Assembly: GCF_900182915.1 (NCBI RefSeq)
Contig: NZ_FXUG01000016.1
Span: forward strand, 1 to 64,000
Origin: Neorhodopirellula lusitana
GTDB lineage: Bacteria > Planctomycetota > Planctomycetia > Pirellulales > Pirellulaceae
DNA length: 64,000 nucleotides
Direction: 5' to 3'
Numbering within the stretch: position 1 is the first letter of the stretch; each line of letters starts with the position of its first letter. A program made the position numbers and the translations under genes. Under the pieces are notes generated by a model that searched no databases, was not told where the DNA came from, and was given only the letters and a program-made list of their open reading frames with translations. Of this stretch, positions 42,804-51,728 are shown in pieces.

Positions 42804-44099
42804 CTACACGTCGCTGCTTGCGATATCGCCGGGCACAATCGCTTGGTGTGCTCGGAGCGTGTCATGAATGCGGGCTAGAGGAACATCCAGCGGCGAGACA
42901 TTGCTCTTCGCGGCCAACGCTGCGGTGACCCCAGCCGCTTGTCCCATTGCCATGCATGGGGCCTGAACACGCAATCCTGAATTGGCAAAGCGATCACTCG
43001 ACAGACAGCGTCCAGCCACCATGAGATTGCGACTGCCCTTCGGGATCAGAGCGCCAAGCGGAATCGTTGGCACGGTGCCGGGCTTGAGCGGCTTGGGCCG
43101 GACGCCCGTCTTGGTATGCAGATCGACAGGGTAGAAAGCGTTTGCAATGGCGTCGTCAAACTTTCGTCCTGACGTGTAGTCGTTCACCGTGATCATGGTC
43201 TCGCCGACAATCCGATAGGTTTCGCGAAAGCCGGGTTCGGGCTGTAAGTGCATCAAGCGTTTTTTCTGGTTGCGGACCTTGGCAAGCACGCTGCGGCGGC
43301 CGGTCATGCTGGCCTTCGTTACGGTGCGTGAGTTACTCGAATCGGCGCCGTGGATATACAGCGCGTGAAGCTGAGCACGCCCCGGGTCGTTGGCACTCCC
43401 CATTTGAAAAAGCATGGAACCCGGTTGCGTTTCGTCTTCACGCAGACGAGCGAGTCCGAGCATCCCCACGACCTCGGCACCACCGGTGCAGTCGATAATC
43501 TGCTTACACTTCACACGTCGTTGCGTGCCAAACCCGTAGCAGTCCACCTGCCAACCGCCTTCGATTTCCTGTGTCGATTGGGGCGATTCGTAATAGGCAA
43601 TTTCCACCCCAGCTTGCGTGCATTTCTCTTCGGCTAAAATCGAGTACAAGAACATGTTGACTTGGATTTGATTGTGCCAGTGTCGCTGAGGCACCTTGGC
43701 AAAGTCGGGCAAGGTGCCGCCGTCCAGCTCAACACTTTCGCGAACTAACTCCCAGCCGATCCCGGCAATAATCTGTTTGCCCCAGGCATCAAACAAGCCG
43801 GGAAACGCGACTCCGCCCGTGGTGGTCGTGCCACCGAGCTGGCTGTGTCTTTCGACCAACAGTGTCTTCACGCCCGCACGTGCTGCCTGGATCGCTGCGA
43901 TCGTCCCAGCGGTGCCACCGCCAACCACCAACACGTCCACTTCTTGTGAGACCCTCGCGTCTGTCGATGCGTTCGAATCCGCTGGAAGTGCGGCGACAGC
44001 CACATTCGTGGTCGATGTAACCGCCAATCCCATCCCGGTGACGCCGAGTGTTGACTGCTGAAGGAAGTTGCGGCGAGGCGTGAGCCGATTGTTTTCCAT
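42804..44099 (-). CDS. Tat-exported FAD-dependent oxidoreductase
   Basis: From the ATG at 44099 the product is 431 residues. A twin-arginine signal (TPRRNFLQQSTLGVTGMGLA) directs a folded, cofactor-bearing protein across the membrane. The FAD-binding VDVLVVGGGTAGTIAAIQAARAG (GxGxxG) and LVERHSQLGGTTTTGGVAF (FAD_oxidored, PF12831) follow. The C-terminal KGSRNLMVAGRCLSSDRFANSG is the closing FAD contact of the family. The natural electron acceptor is not known; the adjacent DUF4405 membrane protein is a good candidate. Substrate is unknown. Confidence 0.9.
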   Translation of the reverse strand: MENNRLTPRRNFLQQSTLGVTGMGLAVTSTTNVAVAALPADSNASTDARVSQEVDVLVVGGGTAGTIAAIQAARAGVKTLLVERHSQLGGTTTTGGVAFPGLFDAWGKQIIAGIGWELVRESVELDGGTLPDFAKVPQRHWHNQIQVNMFLYSILAEEKCTQAGVEIAYYESPQSTQEIEGGWQVDCYGFGTQRRVKCKQIIDCTGGAEVVGMLGLARLREDETQPGSMLFQMGSANDPGRAQLHALYIHGADSSNSRTVTKASMTGRRSVLAKVRNQKKRLMHLQPEPGFRETYRIVGETMITVNDYTSGRKFDDAIANAFYPVDLHTKTGVRPKPLKPGTVPTIPLGALIPKGSRNLMVAGRCLSSDRFANSGLRVQAPCMAMGQAAGVTAALAAKSNVSPLDVPLARIHDTLRAHQAIVPGDIASSDV

Positions 44100-44419
44100 A
44101 ATGGCACTATCGTTGGGTGGGAATCGACGGCAGAGACCATCGACGAATATTGCAACAGGCGGGAACGAATTAGGCAAAACGAAAGCATCGCGACTCCCGT
44201 GGACTGACTCGTCATCAATATGTTATCAGCTGCCGCGAAATGATGCATCATCGAGGCCGTGGTCGATCGTCTGGGCGATCCCGTTAGGTGGCGGTTTATC
44301 CGCTGCCAATCGCGGATCAGTGGAACGGCCCTATCCCGAACGAACAAGAGATAAGCAATCTCCTTTTGAAGGGTGGGTTCACGGTAGTGGGAATCGCTAG
44401 AATTCCATTGCTAGAAGAT

Positions 44420-44640
44420 CCAGCAACCTAGAATTTTTGGTGAAATCCACTATTGCCTGCGAAGGCGATTGAATTGTCAGGTGAAAGTCCTGGTCGGGGA
44501 ATACGTTACCTCCCTGTAGCTGATGGTAACTGCGTTTTCAACAGAAAGGGTGGAGACCAACCTAAAGCGAACGAACAGTCCGAAACTGTATTGTGAACTC
44601 GATTCAGCCAAACCTGTCGGGGAGCCTCCTAGAAACTAGC
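44420..44640 (+). mobile_element. Possible 5' fragment of a group II intron
   Basis: The sequence has the style of group II intron domain I: aggtgaaagtcctggtcggg, a ggtaactgcg stem-loop, aaagcgaacgaacagtccg and aaactgtattgtgaactcga. Those words recall conserved parts of bacterial group II introns near the start of the ribozyme. No reverse transcriptase and no domain V could be found in the following kilobase. If correct it is a truncated remnant. Confidence is low because the fold was not computed. Confidence 0.3.
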
Positions 44641-44813
44641 GAACCTCTGATTCCACGCATCGGCACAGTGATGACTGCAGGGTCTGTCCAACTCGTTGGG
44701 CTGTCGGTGGGACGGCTTGCACGGCGATGAAACTAGGTAGCGTGTCAAACTGAGGCAAGTGAAATGAAAGGTGGGTGGCACCCAACGGGCAGAGCACCCA
44801 ACGGGCAGAACGC

Positions 44814-44900
44814 TGGAATGTAGAACAACTGTCCTCAGTTGTTTGGGGAAGTTTGTTTGTGGGGATGCTCGAACGATTGAGGACAATCTTTCTACTCTGG
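44814..44900. repeat. gaacaactgtcctcagttg / gaggacaatctttctactctgg repeat, copy 1
   Basis: The block ggaatgtagaacaactgtcc...gggatgctcgaacgattgag...tttctactctgg has the same word order and spacing as 49500-49586. Each half can form a small palindrome. A shorter relative is near 61298-61322 (gaacgattttcctcaatcg). Confidence 0.75.
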
Positions 44901-45218
44901 CGAGGAAAGGTGGGTGGCCCGAGCGGGCAGGGTGGCACCGAATGGGGCGAATGATCGCAGCCGGAGCGAGCTCTTGCCGCTGAAAACACCGCTGGCCGCA
45001 ATGCACCGAGTTGGGGTGAAAATCCCGTTCCAAATCCTGCTGGTCTTCCCCGCTTGGTAGGGTAGTGTGCGGCAATGCGATTTTTGATCCCGTGGGAGTT
45101 CTCTCGCTCAGAAATCGCCTGTCACTGGGCCAGACGGCCAGAGTGACGCCTTTCGCCGCTACCAATATTCCAGCCAGCTGGCTGCATTTCGACAACTTGG
45201 ACAATCGAAGGAAACAGG

Positions 45219-46223
45219 ATGAAGATGAAGAAGCTTTTGGTGATGACGTTTGCAATGATGGCATCGGGGTTCGGGGCGTTGGCCCAGGCCGAGGAATTGG
45301 CGGTGGAGACGGTTGTTCGCGGACTGCAAAATCCGTCGAGTGTCAGTTTCAGTCCGGCTGGCGAGTTGACGGTTTGTGATTCTCGCGGCACGGTCGTGAT
45401 GTTGAAAGGCAAAGAAGCAATCAATTACCTGAGCGGGTTTGATACTGAGTTCTGGAAAAGCGATGACACCGGCAAGAAGTGGTACGGCGTCGGTCCGTTG
45501 TCGGCGATTTGGGTAGCCGACAAGTTGGTCGTCACCGACGCCGGAAAAGTGGACGGTGAAGAGACGCTGTTGATGTTCGATGGGCCGGGCAAAGCGTCTG
45601 ATGGAGTCGCGACCAACGCGGTTGGCCCGACGACTGACGAGGAAGCGGACAAGGGTGAGGGGAACCTGACCGGCATGAGCGCGACCAAGAATGGGAAACG
45701 CGTCTTCGTCTGTGGGCAAGGGTTTGACGGGAAGTCATGGGTTTTGGTTGCCAACCCAGAGACCAAGAAGCTGAAACCGTTGCTTTCGGCAGATGAAAAT
45801 GGCATCGAAACCAATTCACCCATGCAAACCTTAATGGGCCCCAAGAACACGCTTTACGTGCTCTATTCCGGTGCCGGTGGGAAAGCAGACGGCTTGATCG
45901 TGCAGTGGGACTTGAAAACGAAAAAGCCGGTTGCCCAGTGGAAGCTGCCCGAGCTGATCAATCCCATGGGAATGGCTCATATCGAGGGCAAGAAGTTTGC
46001 TGTCGTGGAAAACAATTGGTCGTTGACGGAAGTGAACCAGGGCCGCGTCGTGACTGTGCAACTGGGCGAAGACGGGAACGTGGACCTGCAGGAAACCGGC
46101 GTCAAACTGACCGGACCCGTTTCGTGTGCGTTTGGACCTGATGGGCGATTGTACGTTTCCCAAATCGGCGAACGCTTCGACACGATCGACGGCAGCGTCG
46201 TCGCGATTGAAGGCGTGAAGTAA
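45219..46223 (+). CDS. Secreted beta-propeller-like protein (SMP-30/NHL type)
   Basis: The 334-residue protein starts at ATG 45219 after gaaggaaacagg and has a signal peptide (MKMKKLLVMTFAMMASGFGA, cleavage near AQA-EEL). The mature part is a repeated beta-rich fold: VETVVRGLQNPSSVSFSPAG, LSAIWVADKLVVTDAGK, GMSATKNGKRVFVCGQGFDG, LINPMGMAHIEGKKFAVVEN and GPVSCAFGPDGRLYVSQIGE. The last repeats resemble blades of NHL or SMP-30/gluconolactonase-like propellers. A catalytic function is not evident. The protein is probably periplasmic. No operon partner is obvious; the next plus-strand gene is far away. Confidence 0.8.
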   Translation: MKMKKLLVMTFAMMASGFGALAQAEELAVETVVRGLQNPSSVSFSPAGELTVCDSRGTVVMLKGKEAINYLSGFDTEFWKSDDTGKKWYGVGPLSAIWVADKLVVTDAGKVDGEETLLMFDGPGKASDGVATNAVGPTTDEEADKGEGNLTGMSATKNGKRVFVCGQGFDGKSWVLVANPETKKLKPLLSADENGIETNSPMQTLMGPKNTLYVLYSGAGGKADGLIVQWDLKTKKPVAQWKLPELINPMGMAHIEGKKFAVVENNWSLTEVNQGRVVTVQLGEDGNVDLQETGVKLTGPVSCAFGPDGRLYVSQIGERFDTIDGSVVAIEGVK

Positions 46224-46351
46224 ACCGCGTCCAGTTATCGTAAAAGGTTCGCTCGCGATCGTCGTTTAGATCGATGATCGCGAGTTTGGAGAATTGTTAG
46301 CTCAGTCGCAATTTGACAGGCATGCAGAGACGTCGCCTTGCGACTGGTTTT

Positions 46352-47521
46352 CTATTCCCCGCGGTAGACGCCAAACCAGCCGGTTTTCAGTCCCGCCATC
46401 GTGTAGACCATTTGCTTTCCGACATATGGCAAGTGCGGCATCACAGGAAGCGACACATCACGCCCCAATTGCAGTACGCGATTCGAGGTCTGGAAAAAAG
46501 GCGTCAGCATTCCCGTCAAAACGCTGTAGTAACCGGTCGTTGATCGACGCAACGTTTCATAGGCGGTAAACGCATCTTGGTAGTCTGCATGAATCGACAT
46601 TTGTTCGGCCAGTACCGCCGCATCGACTAACGCCAAATTCAATCCCTGCCCCAAGTGCGGACTCGTCGCATGGGCCGCGTCGCCGATGAACGCCACCCGC
46701 CCCTGCGTGACTCGGCGCATCCGACTGTTTCGATAGGTCGCGTAGGTCACTTCATCAAGCGACTGGATGTCCGCAACCGCTTCTTCCGCCAACGGACAGA
46801 ACTCAATCACTTGACGTTTCCAAGCGTCTAACCCAGCGGTTCGCACGTGTGGCTCTTCCGTCTTCTTTAAACCCCAAAAGAAGCTGCATCGTCCGTCGCC
46901 CACGGGCAACATTCCCATCAGTCGCCCGCATCGTCCGACGACCTGTAGCAAACGATCCTGCGGCCCGGTGTAGGGACCGATCGTCCACAACGCCGCGTCT
47001 GGGTACTCGCGAATCGATCGCGTTAAACCAGAATGTTCGCGTAGTCGTGACCGAGAGCCATCCGCTGCGATCAAGAGATCAAAACGACCCTTTTTGTCGC
47101 CGTCTTTTCCGATCAGTTCAACGCCGTCGTCTGTCGCCGAGTAACTGGCAATCAGTTGCCCTTCGCGCACCTGCACGCCTGCGCTCACGCATCGATCAAA
47201 CAAGATGTGAAAGAGGTGACTGCGCAGGACGCCGAGTCCGAATAGTTCGTTGGAGACCTTTTCGTAGGGAAGGTGCACCAGTGTGCGGCCCGACCGATGT
47301 TGTGCTAGTAAGTTGCTGATCTTCGCCGTCTTCAACCTCACTTCATCCAGCACTCCCAGTCGTGCCAACACCGCCTGTCCGCTCGGTTGCAACAAAATGC
47401 CTGCGCCTATCGGACCGCACTTGCCGGCCTGTTCAAAAAGCGTCACCGAGTGCCCGTGGTCGGCCAACTGCCAAGCCATTGTCGTTCCTGCGATCCCGCT
47501 ACCCACAACGGCAATGTTCAT
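46352..47521 (-). CDS. FAD-dependent aromatic-type monooxygenase
   Basis: The 389-residue protein has the flavin monooxygenase layout of the PHBH/UbiH group: MNIAVVGSGIAGTTMAWQLA (GxGxxG), the LLIAADGSRSRLREHSG (DG motif), and RVAFIGDAAHATSPHLGQGLN (GD motif). The N-terminal GPIGAGILLQPSG and C-terminal segment match salicylate hydroxylase-like enzymes that oxidise small aromatic or quinone substrates using NAD(P)H. The exact substrate cannot be read. It is alone, convergent with the preceding plus-strand gene. Confidence 0.88.
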   Translation of the reverse strand: MNIAVVGSGIAGTTMAWQLADHGHSVTLFEQAGKCGPIGAGILLQPSGQAVLARLGVLDEVRLKTAKISNLLAQHRSGRTLVHLPYEKVSNELFGLGVLRSHLFHILFDRCVSAGVQVREGQLIASYSATDDGVELIGKDGDKKGRFDLLIAADGSRSRLREHSGLTRSIREYPDAALWTIGPYTGPQDRLLQVVGRCGRLMGMLPVGDGRCSFFWGLKKTEEPHVRTAGLDAWKRQVIEFCPLAEEAVADIQSLDEVTYATYRNSRMRRVTQGRVAFIGDAAHATSPHLGQGLNLALVDAAVLAEQMSIHADYQDAFTAYETLRRSTTGYYSVLTGMLTPFFQTSNRVLQLGRDVSLPVMPHLPYVGKQMVYTMAGLKTGWFGVYRGE

Positions 47522-47790
47522 TTCAAGTCAGCTTTGGTTAGGCGGGGTGCGGCAATCCTCCACTGAAGACCAGCGAAGCATTCGTTCTCTGGGTGAGGTC
47601 GAAGTTCGCTATCTCGTGTCCACAGTCTAGCAATGCCCTGGGAAGAGGTTCTAACCTTAAACCAGCCGATCGCGACTACCTAATCCACCTCGACGTAGTG
47701 GAAAGCCTACGTCGAATCGCTAACGACATTTGCGGATTACAGGAACCGTTACGCGTGTGGCATGAATGTTAGCCAGCTTGATTGGAGGCG

Positions 47791-49437
47791 TTAATCTCGT
47801 ATCGGGGAAAACACTTTCGTTCGTTTTTTGGGCATCTCATGCTCCTTGAGCACTTCGCGCATCCTTGCCAAAGTGTCTTCGTTTTTCTCTTTACTTGCGG
47901 CGTCTCGGAGCAAGTCCCAGTCCTGTGAGGACATCTTGTCTTGGGTGAAATAGCTCACCGCCCGATATCGAACTTCCGCAGAAGAATCCTGAAGCCCGGC
48001 ACGAACAAACTTGACTCGCTCTTGCTTTGGAAGCGGTGCGCTGTCCAGGAAATAGAAAACGGATTCCCGCACGTCTTCGTCCAGGCTCGAAAGTCCGTCT
48101 CGAATTAAATCGGGATAGCGGTCATCGTCTTTGGGGACAAAAGCGAGCCAATTATGGAGATCATCAAATAGGAAACCGCCGCCCCGCTCTTTCTCCGTTC
48201 GTTGATACCGTTCTCTGATCTTCTCAACGAAGAGGCTAACGTCTTCTTGTTGGCCAGCCTCGTGGAGAACCCATGCTGCGCGGTGTCCCCCTTCGGACTG
48301 GAATCTCTTTCGGACCAAATCTAGAGCTCTCCCGTCGCGTACACCTTGTTCGATCAAAATCTCCATCACCTCACACGCCTCATCAAAATCGCCTGAGTCC
48401 TCGTCAGCTTTTTCCAGAAAGAGTTCCAGAAGTTGCTTCTGCAAAGCTTCAGGCATCTTCTTTGCCTTGGCACCGCGTTCGGCAGGCTCCTCATAGGGGC
48501 GTGCAGCCTGAATCATCCAAGGGATTCCGCCCTCGATCGCCTGTTGGTGTCCGAGCCCTGAATCGAAAAAGCGGGAGTCGAAGCGAACCAGCTTGCCATT
48601 GGTAAACGGAATCGCCAGCCTTTCTGTCCATCGGTATCCGTCTTCCGATTTTGGATACTCCCAGACATAAGTACCACTGACAAAGACGCGGGTAGGGCGT
48701 CCAAGTAACGCCTCGGCGGTGTCCGTCGAAGTTCCTTCGTCGAGCCAACCGACAGCGGCGCGAGGGCCATAGCGTTCTAGCACACGCTTTTGGCAACTAG
48801 CCGCTGTCCATGGTCCAGGCCGCTTCAGCTTGATGGACCTAGCGATTCGACGGTAGACGGCGGGATGAATCGGAAGGTGTGTCCATTCAAACAACATGAT
48901 CCGCTCTCCCGCACCCAACACCTGCATCTTCTTCAGCACCCCATCGTTCAGAAAACTGAATCGATAAAGATTGCCGTTGCGAATGAGATAGCGGTCGTAG
49001 GCAATTGCGCCGCAGAAGCAAATTCCGTCATCCAGCCAATCTGCTTGAGTGGACAGCAAAACCAACAACGTCTCTCCCTTTGCGGTCAAACGATAGGCTT
49101 TCGAAAAAGAGGCATCGACGCTCGACACCGGGGCTCCGCCTATCGAAATCGGTCCTTTCGCTTTTACCTCTAAAGAAATCGCTTCATGGACTGGGTATTC
49201 AAACCGGATACGTTCGTCTTCAAATACTTTCCATTTCTCAAACGTTTCAGTCTTCTCGATTTCCATCAAGAAAGGCTTCCGTGACGGACCGATCGTTTTG
49301 CGGCCGGATTCGTCTTTTGGACGGTGGAATGCACCCAGATCCGCTTCTTCAATGTCGGCAGCGCAGACAACCATCGACGCCTTCCACGAAACGAATGCAC
49401 AACAACACATCAAGATCGGCGTCAGCTTGGTCATCAT
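47791..49437 (-). CDS. Secreted protein with C-terminal HEAT-like repeats
   Basis: From the ATG at 49437 (a double ATG) the product is 548 residues with a signal peptide (MMTKLTPILMCCCAFVSWKA, cleavage near VCA-AD). The middle third contains beta-rich segments such as KAYRLTAKGETLLVLLSTQ; the C-terminal ~170 residues are HEAT-like helices (SSLDEDVRESVFYFLDSAPL, SSAEVRYRAVSYFTQD, RMREVLKEHEMPKKRTKV). I do not recognise the family or a catalytic motif. The upstream gap holds a repeat and the promoter. The stop is followed by about 270 gene-free bases. Confidence 0.65.
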   Translation of the reverse strand: MMTKLTPILMCCCAFVSWKASMVVCAADIEEADLGAFHRPKDESGRKTIGPSRKPFLMEIEKTETFEKWKVFEDERIRFEYPVHEAISLEVKAKGPISIGGAPVSSVDASFSKAYRLTAKGETLLVLLSTQADWLDDGICFCGAIAYDRYLIRNGNLYRFSFLNDGVLKKMQVLGAGERIMLFEWTHLPIHPAVYRRIARSIKLKRPGPWTAASCQKRVLERYGPRAAVGWLDEGTSTDTAEALLGRPTRVFVSGTYVWEYPKSEDGYRWTERLAIPFTNGKLVRFDSRFFDSGLGHQQAIEGGIPWMIQAARPYEEPAERGAKAKKMPEALQKQLLELFLEKADEDSGDFDEACEVMEILIEQGVRDGRALDLVRKRFQSEGGHRAAWVLHEAGQQEDVSLFVEKIRERYQRTEKERGGGFLFDDLHNWLAFVPKDDDRYPDLIRDGLSSLDEDVRESVFYFLDSAPLPKQERVKFVRAGLQDSSAEVRYRAVSYFTQDKMSSQDWDLLRDAASKEKNEDTLARMREVLKEHEMPKKRTKVFSPIRD

Positions 49438-49750
49438 GGCAAATTGTGATTCAGTGCGTGTTCGGGAATGGTGGGTGCTAGGTAACCATCGCACCAGTCT
49501 GGATTGTGGGACAATTGTCCTTCGGCATTTAGGGCATCTGATTATGTGGATACTCAAACGATTGGGGACAATCGTTTTACTCTGGAGGGGCGTTTTCTGC
49601 CGGATTTGGGGCGGTTTTTTGGGGTTGGACCAAACGTGTCCGGGGTGTTGCGATCCTACATGTGTCAGCCGATCGCTGAGTTACTCGAACGCTGGGTTAC
49701 TCGAACGCTGGCACTTACCGATCGCAACCTTCACGGAAGAGGACACTGTT
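49438..49750. repeat. Intergenic repeat block, copy 2 of the 44814-44900 type
   Basis: The section at about 49500-49586 (ggattgtgggacaattgtcc...gatactcaaacgattgggga...ttttactctgg) repeats the words at 44814-44900 in the same order. The last ~100 bases hold a tandem ctcgaacgctgggttactcgaacgctgg and the ribosome binding site of the next gene. Confidence 0.7.
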
Positions 49751-50101
49751 ATGTCGAAGTTCTATGTTCAATGTGGTAGTCGCTGGGTCATCGTCGAAGC
49801 AGCAGACGCAAACGCCGCCGCCATGCACTTGATCGACACCGCCATGCAGCCTCAGTTGTGGATCTACGACGACGTGGGCCTGAGCGATTCGGATCGGCAT
49901 GCTCATTTGGCCGTTGAGGCACTGCTGACGCTCGCACCGGAAATTTCCGTTAGCGAACGGGGCCTGGATCGAGACGACGCGGTGACGTTTGGAACGCCTG
50001 AAATCTTACTGACCTGGCACAAGACGCTGACGGGCCTGAACCGTTTGTTGCGTTCGGCGGGACTTCCGGTTCAGTCGCTGCAATCGATGGCAACGGCGTG
50101 A
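49751..50101 (+). CDS. Small conserved planctomycete protein
   Basis: From the ATG at 49751 (ggaagagg upstream) the product is 116 residues: MSKFYVQCGSRWVIVEAADA at the start, a middle with LWIYDDVGLSDSDRHAHLAV, and a helical end with LLTWHKTLTGLNRLLRSAGL. It has no signal peptide. Its stop is only 5 bases from the end of dnaA on the other strand. I do not recognise a named family. The gene is supported by its start, ribosome binding site and codon use. Confidence 0.7.
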   Translation: MSKFYVQCGSRWVIVEAADANAAAMHLIDTAMQPQLWIYDDVGLSDSDRHAHLAVEALLTLAPEISVSERGLDRDDAVTFGTPEILLTWHKTLTGLNRLLRSAGLPVQSLQSMATA

Positions 50102-50106
50102 TTGGC

Positions 50107-51273
50107 TTAGGCCGTCAGGCGTTCGGTGACGGCGTCGGCGGCGCGGCGGAGGCCGGCGTCTTCGTCGAACGCGGATTCGATTTTGCGGATCGCGTGCAGC
50201 ACCGTTGAGTGATCACGCCCGCCAAAGGCGTCGCCGATCTGGGTCAGGCTGGAATCGGTCAATTGGCGTGACAGATACATCGCGAGCGATCGGGCGCGGA
50301 CGATGTTTTGGCGACGTGTGCCGCTTCGCATTTCCGAGGACTTCACACCCAACTGACGAGCAACCCCGGTCGTAATTGACTTGATCGAGATCTCTTCCTT
50401 TTCGTTGATCTTGCCGACTGCGGACTCGATTGCCTCGGGGCAGATCGGGGATTCATTCATCCGGCACCACAGCGAAATCTGCTTCACGGCGGCCTCGAGT
50501 TCACGCACCGTGACACACGATTGCAAGCCACCATCCAAAAGTCGCCAAGAATCTGGGTCGCTTTCGGGCAGGTGGGACAGCACCAGTTCACGTAGGATCG
50601 CGGCACGCGTTTCACCTTCGGGCGGATGCAGCGTGACGGTCAGACCGGGCAGCGTGCGGCTGACCAGAGCGGGACGCAGGCCGCGAATTTCCGAGGGCAA
50701 GCGGCGGCAGGTCACGATCGTGATGCGGCCGGCCGCGTCACGGGCTTCCAGACGAGCGGCGAGTTCAGCTTGGGCGGGGGCTTTGTCGGCGATCGCGTGC
50801 AGGTCGTCGATTACCCAGACGACGGCATCGTCGAGCCGGGCACGCATTCGCGGCATGTCTTTCGAATCAATCGAAGACGCGAACTCACGGGCGAAGTCGA
50901 TCGCAGGTTGATACAGCACCCGTGCCGAGAGAACTTTGCTGGTCACGCCCGCGGTTGGGGTGTCGCCCGTTGCCAGAGGTTCGGTCTCGGCGGTCAGGCT
51001 GTCCCAAACCGTGTCGATCCCAATTCGCTGGGCAAGATGCAGGGCGAGGGCGGTTTTCCCGACTCCGGATCGGCCGACCAAAAGCAGCGGTCGAGCGATT
51101 TCCAGCAGCGGTTCGACGGAGCGATCGCACACATATCCGGCCAGCCGATTTTCACGCCCGTAGTAAAACAGCGGCGTGACAGGGCGCACGACCGGGTTTT
51201 CGCGTCGCCGTCGCCGTAGCGAGGGACGTTCCAGGGCGAACGATGAGACGGATTGAGTGGTGGGGGCAACCAC
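50107..51273 (-). CDS. dnaA: DnaA-type replication initiator, short form
   Basis: The 388-residue protein has a AAA+ module with Walker A GRSGVGKT (residues 67-74) and Walker B VVWVIDDLHAI (D156/D157), a sensor-type strand (GRITIVTCRRL), and a full domain IV: VARQLGVKSSEMRSGTRRQN, the RSLAMYLSRQLTDSSLTQIG helix, and the DNA-binding signature GGRDHSTVLHAI. Domains I and II (about 100 residues in E. coli) are missing or replaced by a short arginine-rich leader, so it is about 80 residues shorter than E. coli DnaA (467). A DnaA box lies just upstream. Confidence 0.9.
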   Translation of the reverse strand: MVAPTTQSVSSFALERPSLRRRRRENPVVRPVTPLFYYGRENRLAGYVCDRSVEPLLEIARPLLLVGRSGVGKTALALHLAQRIGIDTVWDSLTAETEPLATGDTPTAGVTSKVLSARVLYQPAIDFAREFASSIDSKDMPRMRARLDDAVVWVIDDLHAIADKAPAQAELAARLEARDAAGRITIVTCRRLPSEIRGLRPALVSRTLPGLTVTLHPPEGETRAAILRELVLSHLPESDPDSWRLLDGGLQSCVTVRELEAAVKQISLWCRMNESPICPEAIESAVGKINEKEEISIKSITTGVARQLGVKSSEMRSGTRRQNIVRARSLAMYLSRQLTDSSLTQIGDAFGGRDHSTVLHAIRKIESAFDEDAGLRRAADAVTERLTA

Positions 51274-51728
51274 GGGACTGGCGTGCGGGAATGCAGAAAC
51301 GGATAGGCAAAATCAGCCGATTGGTGCTGGCTTGTATAGTTATCAAGCCAAACGGCGAATTGTGGATAACTTCTAGAATAACTGCTAATGGCGTTAAACA
51401 GCTAGACAAATTTCTGCGATATCGTTTGATTGGATTTTAACGATTAGGCGGGGTTTTTGAGCCGCTAGTGCTTGGCCGCTGCTCCGAAGACGTGGCGGAA
51501 GCTGATTTGTGCCTGCTTTACTTTCCGTTAATGCGGTCGTGTTTGCCAAGGACGTGTTTGCCAAGGAACCGAGGACCGGCATCAGGAATAAATTAGAAGC
51601 GTAGCTGGATTCGCCAGAGTTCAGACAGATTAGTGTTCAGGCAGACCGACGTTCAGGCAGATCGACGTTTTCCCGAAGTCTGGCGACATCGGCTACTGCA
51701 GAACCGGGAAGTCAATTCGTGGCAATTG
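51274..51728. promoter_or_regulatory. dnaA upstream region: candidate DnaA-binding site and possible origin
   Basis: A perfect DnaA box, tgtggataa (consensus TTATCCACA on the other strand), is at 51361-51369. A weaker ttatcaagc is at about 51340. The 51330-51440 stretch is AT-rich for this genome. This could be a dnaA autoregulatory site or part of oriC. The right part (51580-51728) carries dispersed words (gtagctggattcgccagag) and the 16-bp tandem repeats at 51619-51666. Confidence 0.4.
51619..51666. repeat. Three 16-bp tandem repeats
   Basis: gttcagacagattagt, gttcaggcagaccgac and gttcaggcagatcgac follow head to tail. They lie between the dnaA upstream region and the end of the half-ABC ATPase gene. 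They are not coding. Confidence 0.9.

Larger units (their letters stand above)
44100..45218. other. Long gene-free region with several repeats
   Basis: About 1.1 kb without a believable gene. It holds a candidate group II intron fragment (about 44420-44640), two gaaaggtgggtggc units (44767, 44907), and a block at about 44814-44900 that matches 49500-49586. The minus-strand open frame across 44629-45264 reads repeats and lacks coding character. Confidence 0.5.

Noticed and set aside
44629-45264. A 211-residue minus-strand frame in the long gap
   Set aside because: It is Ser/Pro/Arg-rich, spans two repeat units (giving RWVPPTFHF) and overlaps the start of the beta-propeller gene. No domain is present.
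51619-51666. DnaA iterons
   Set aside because: The 16-bp units gttcagrcagay... have no similarity to the DnaA box; only 51361-51369 matches that consensus.
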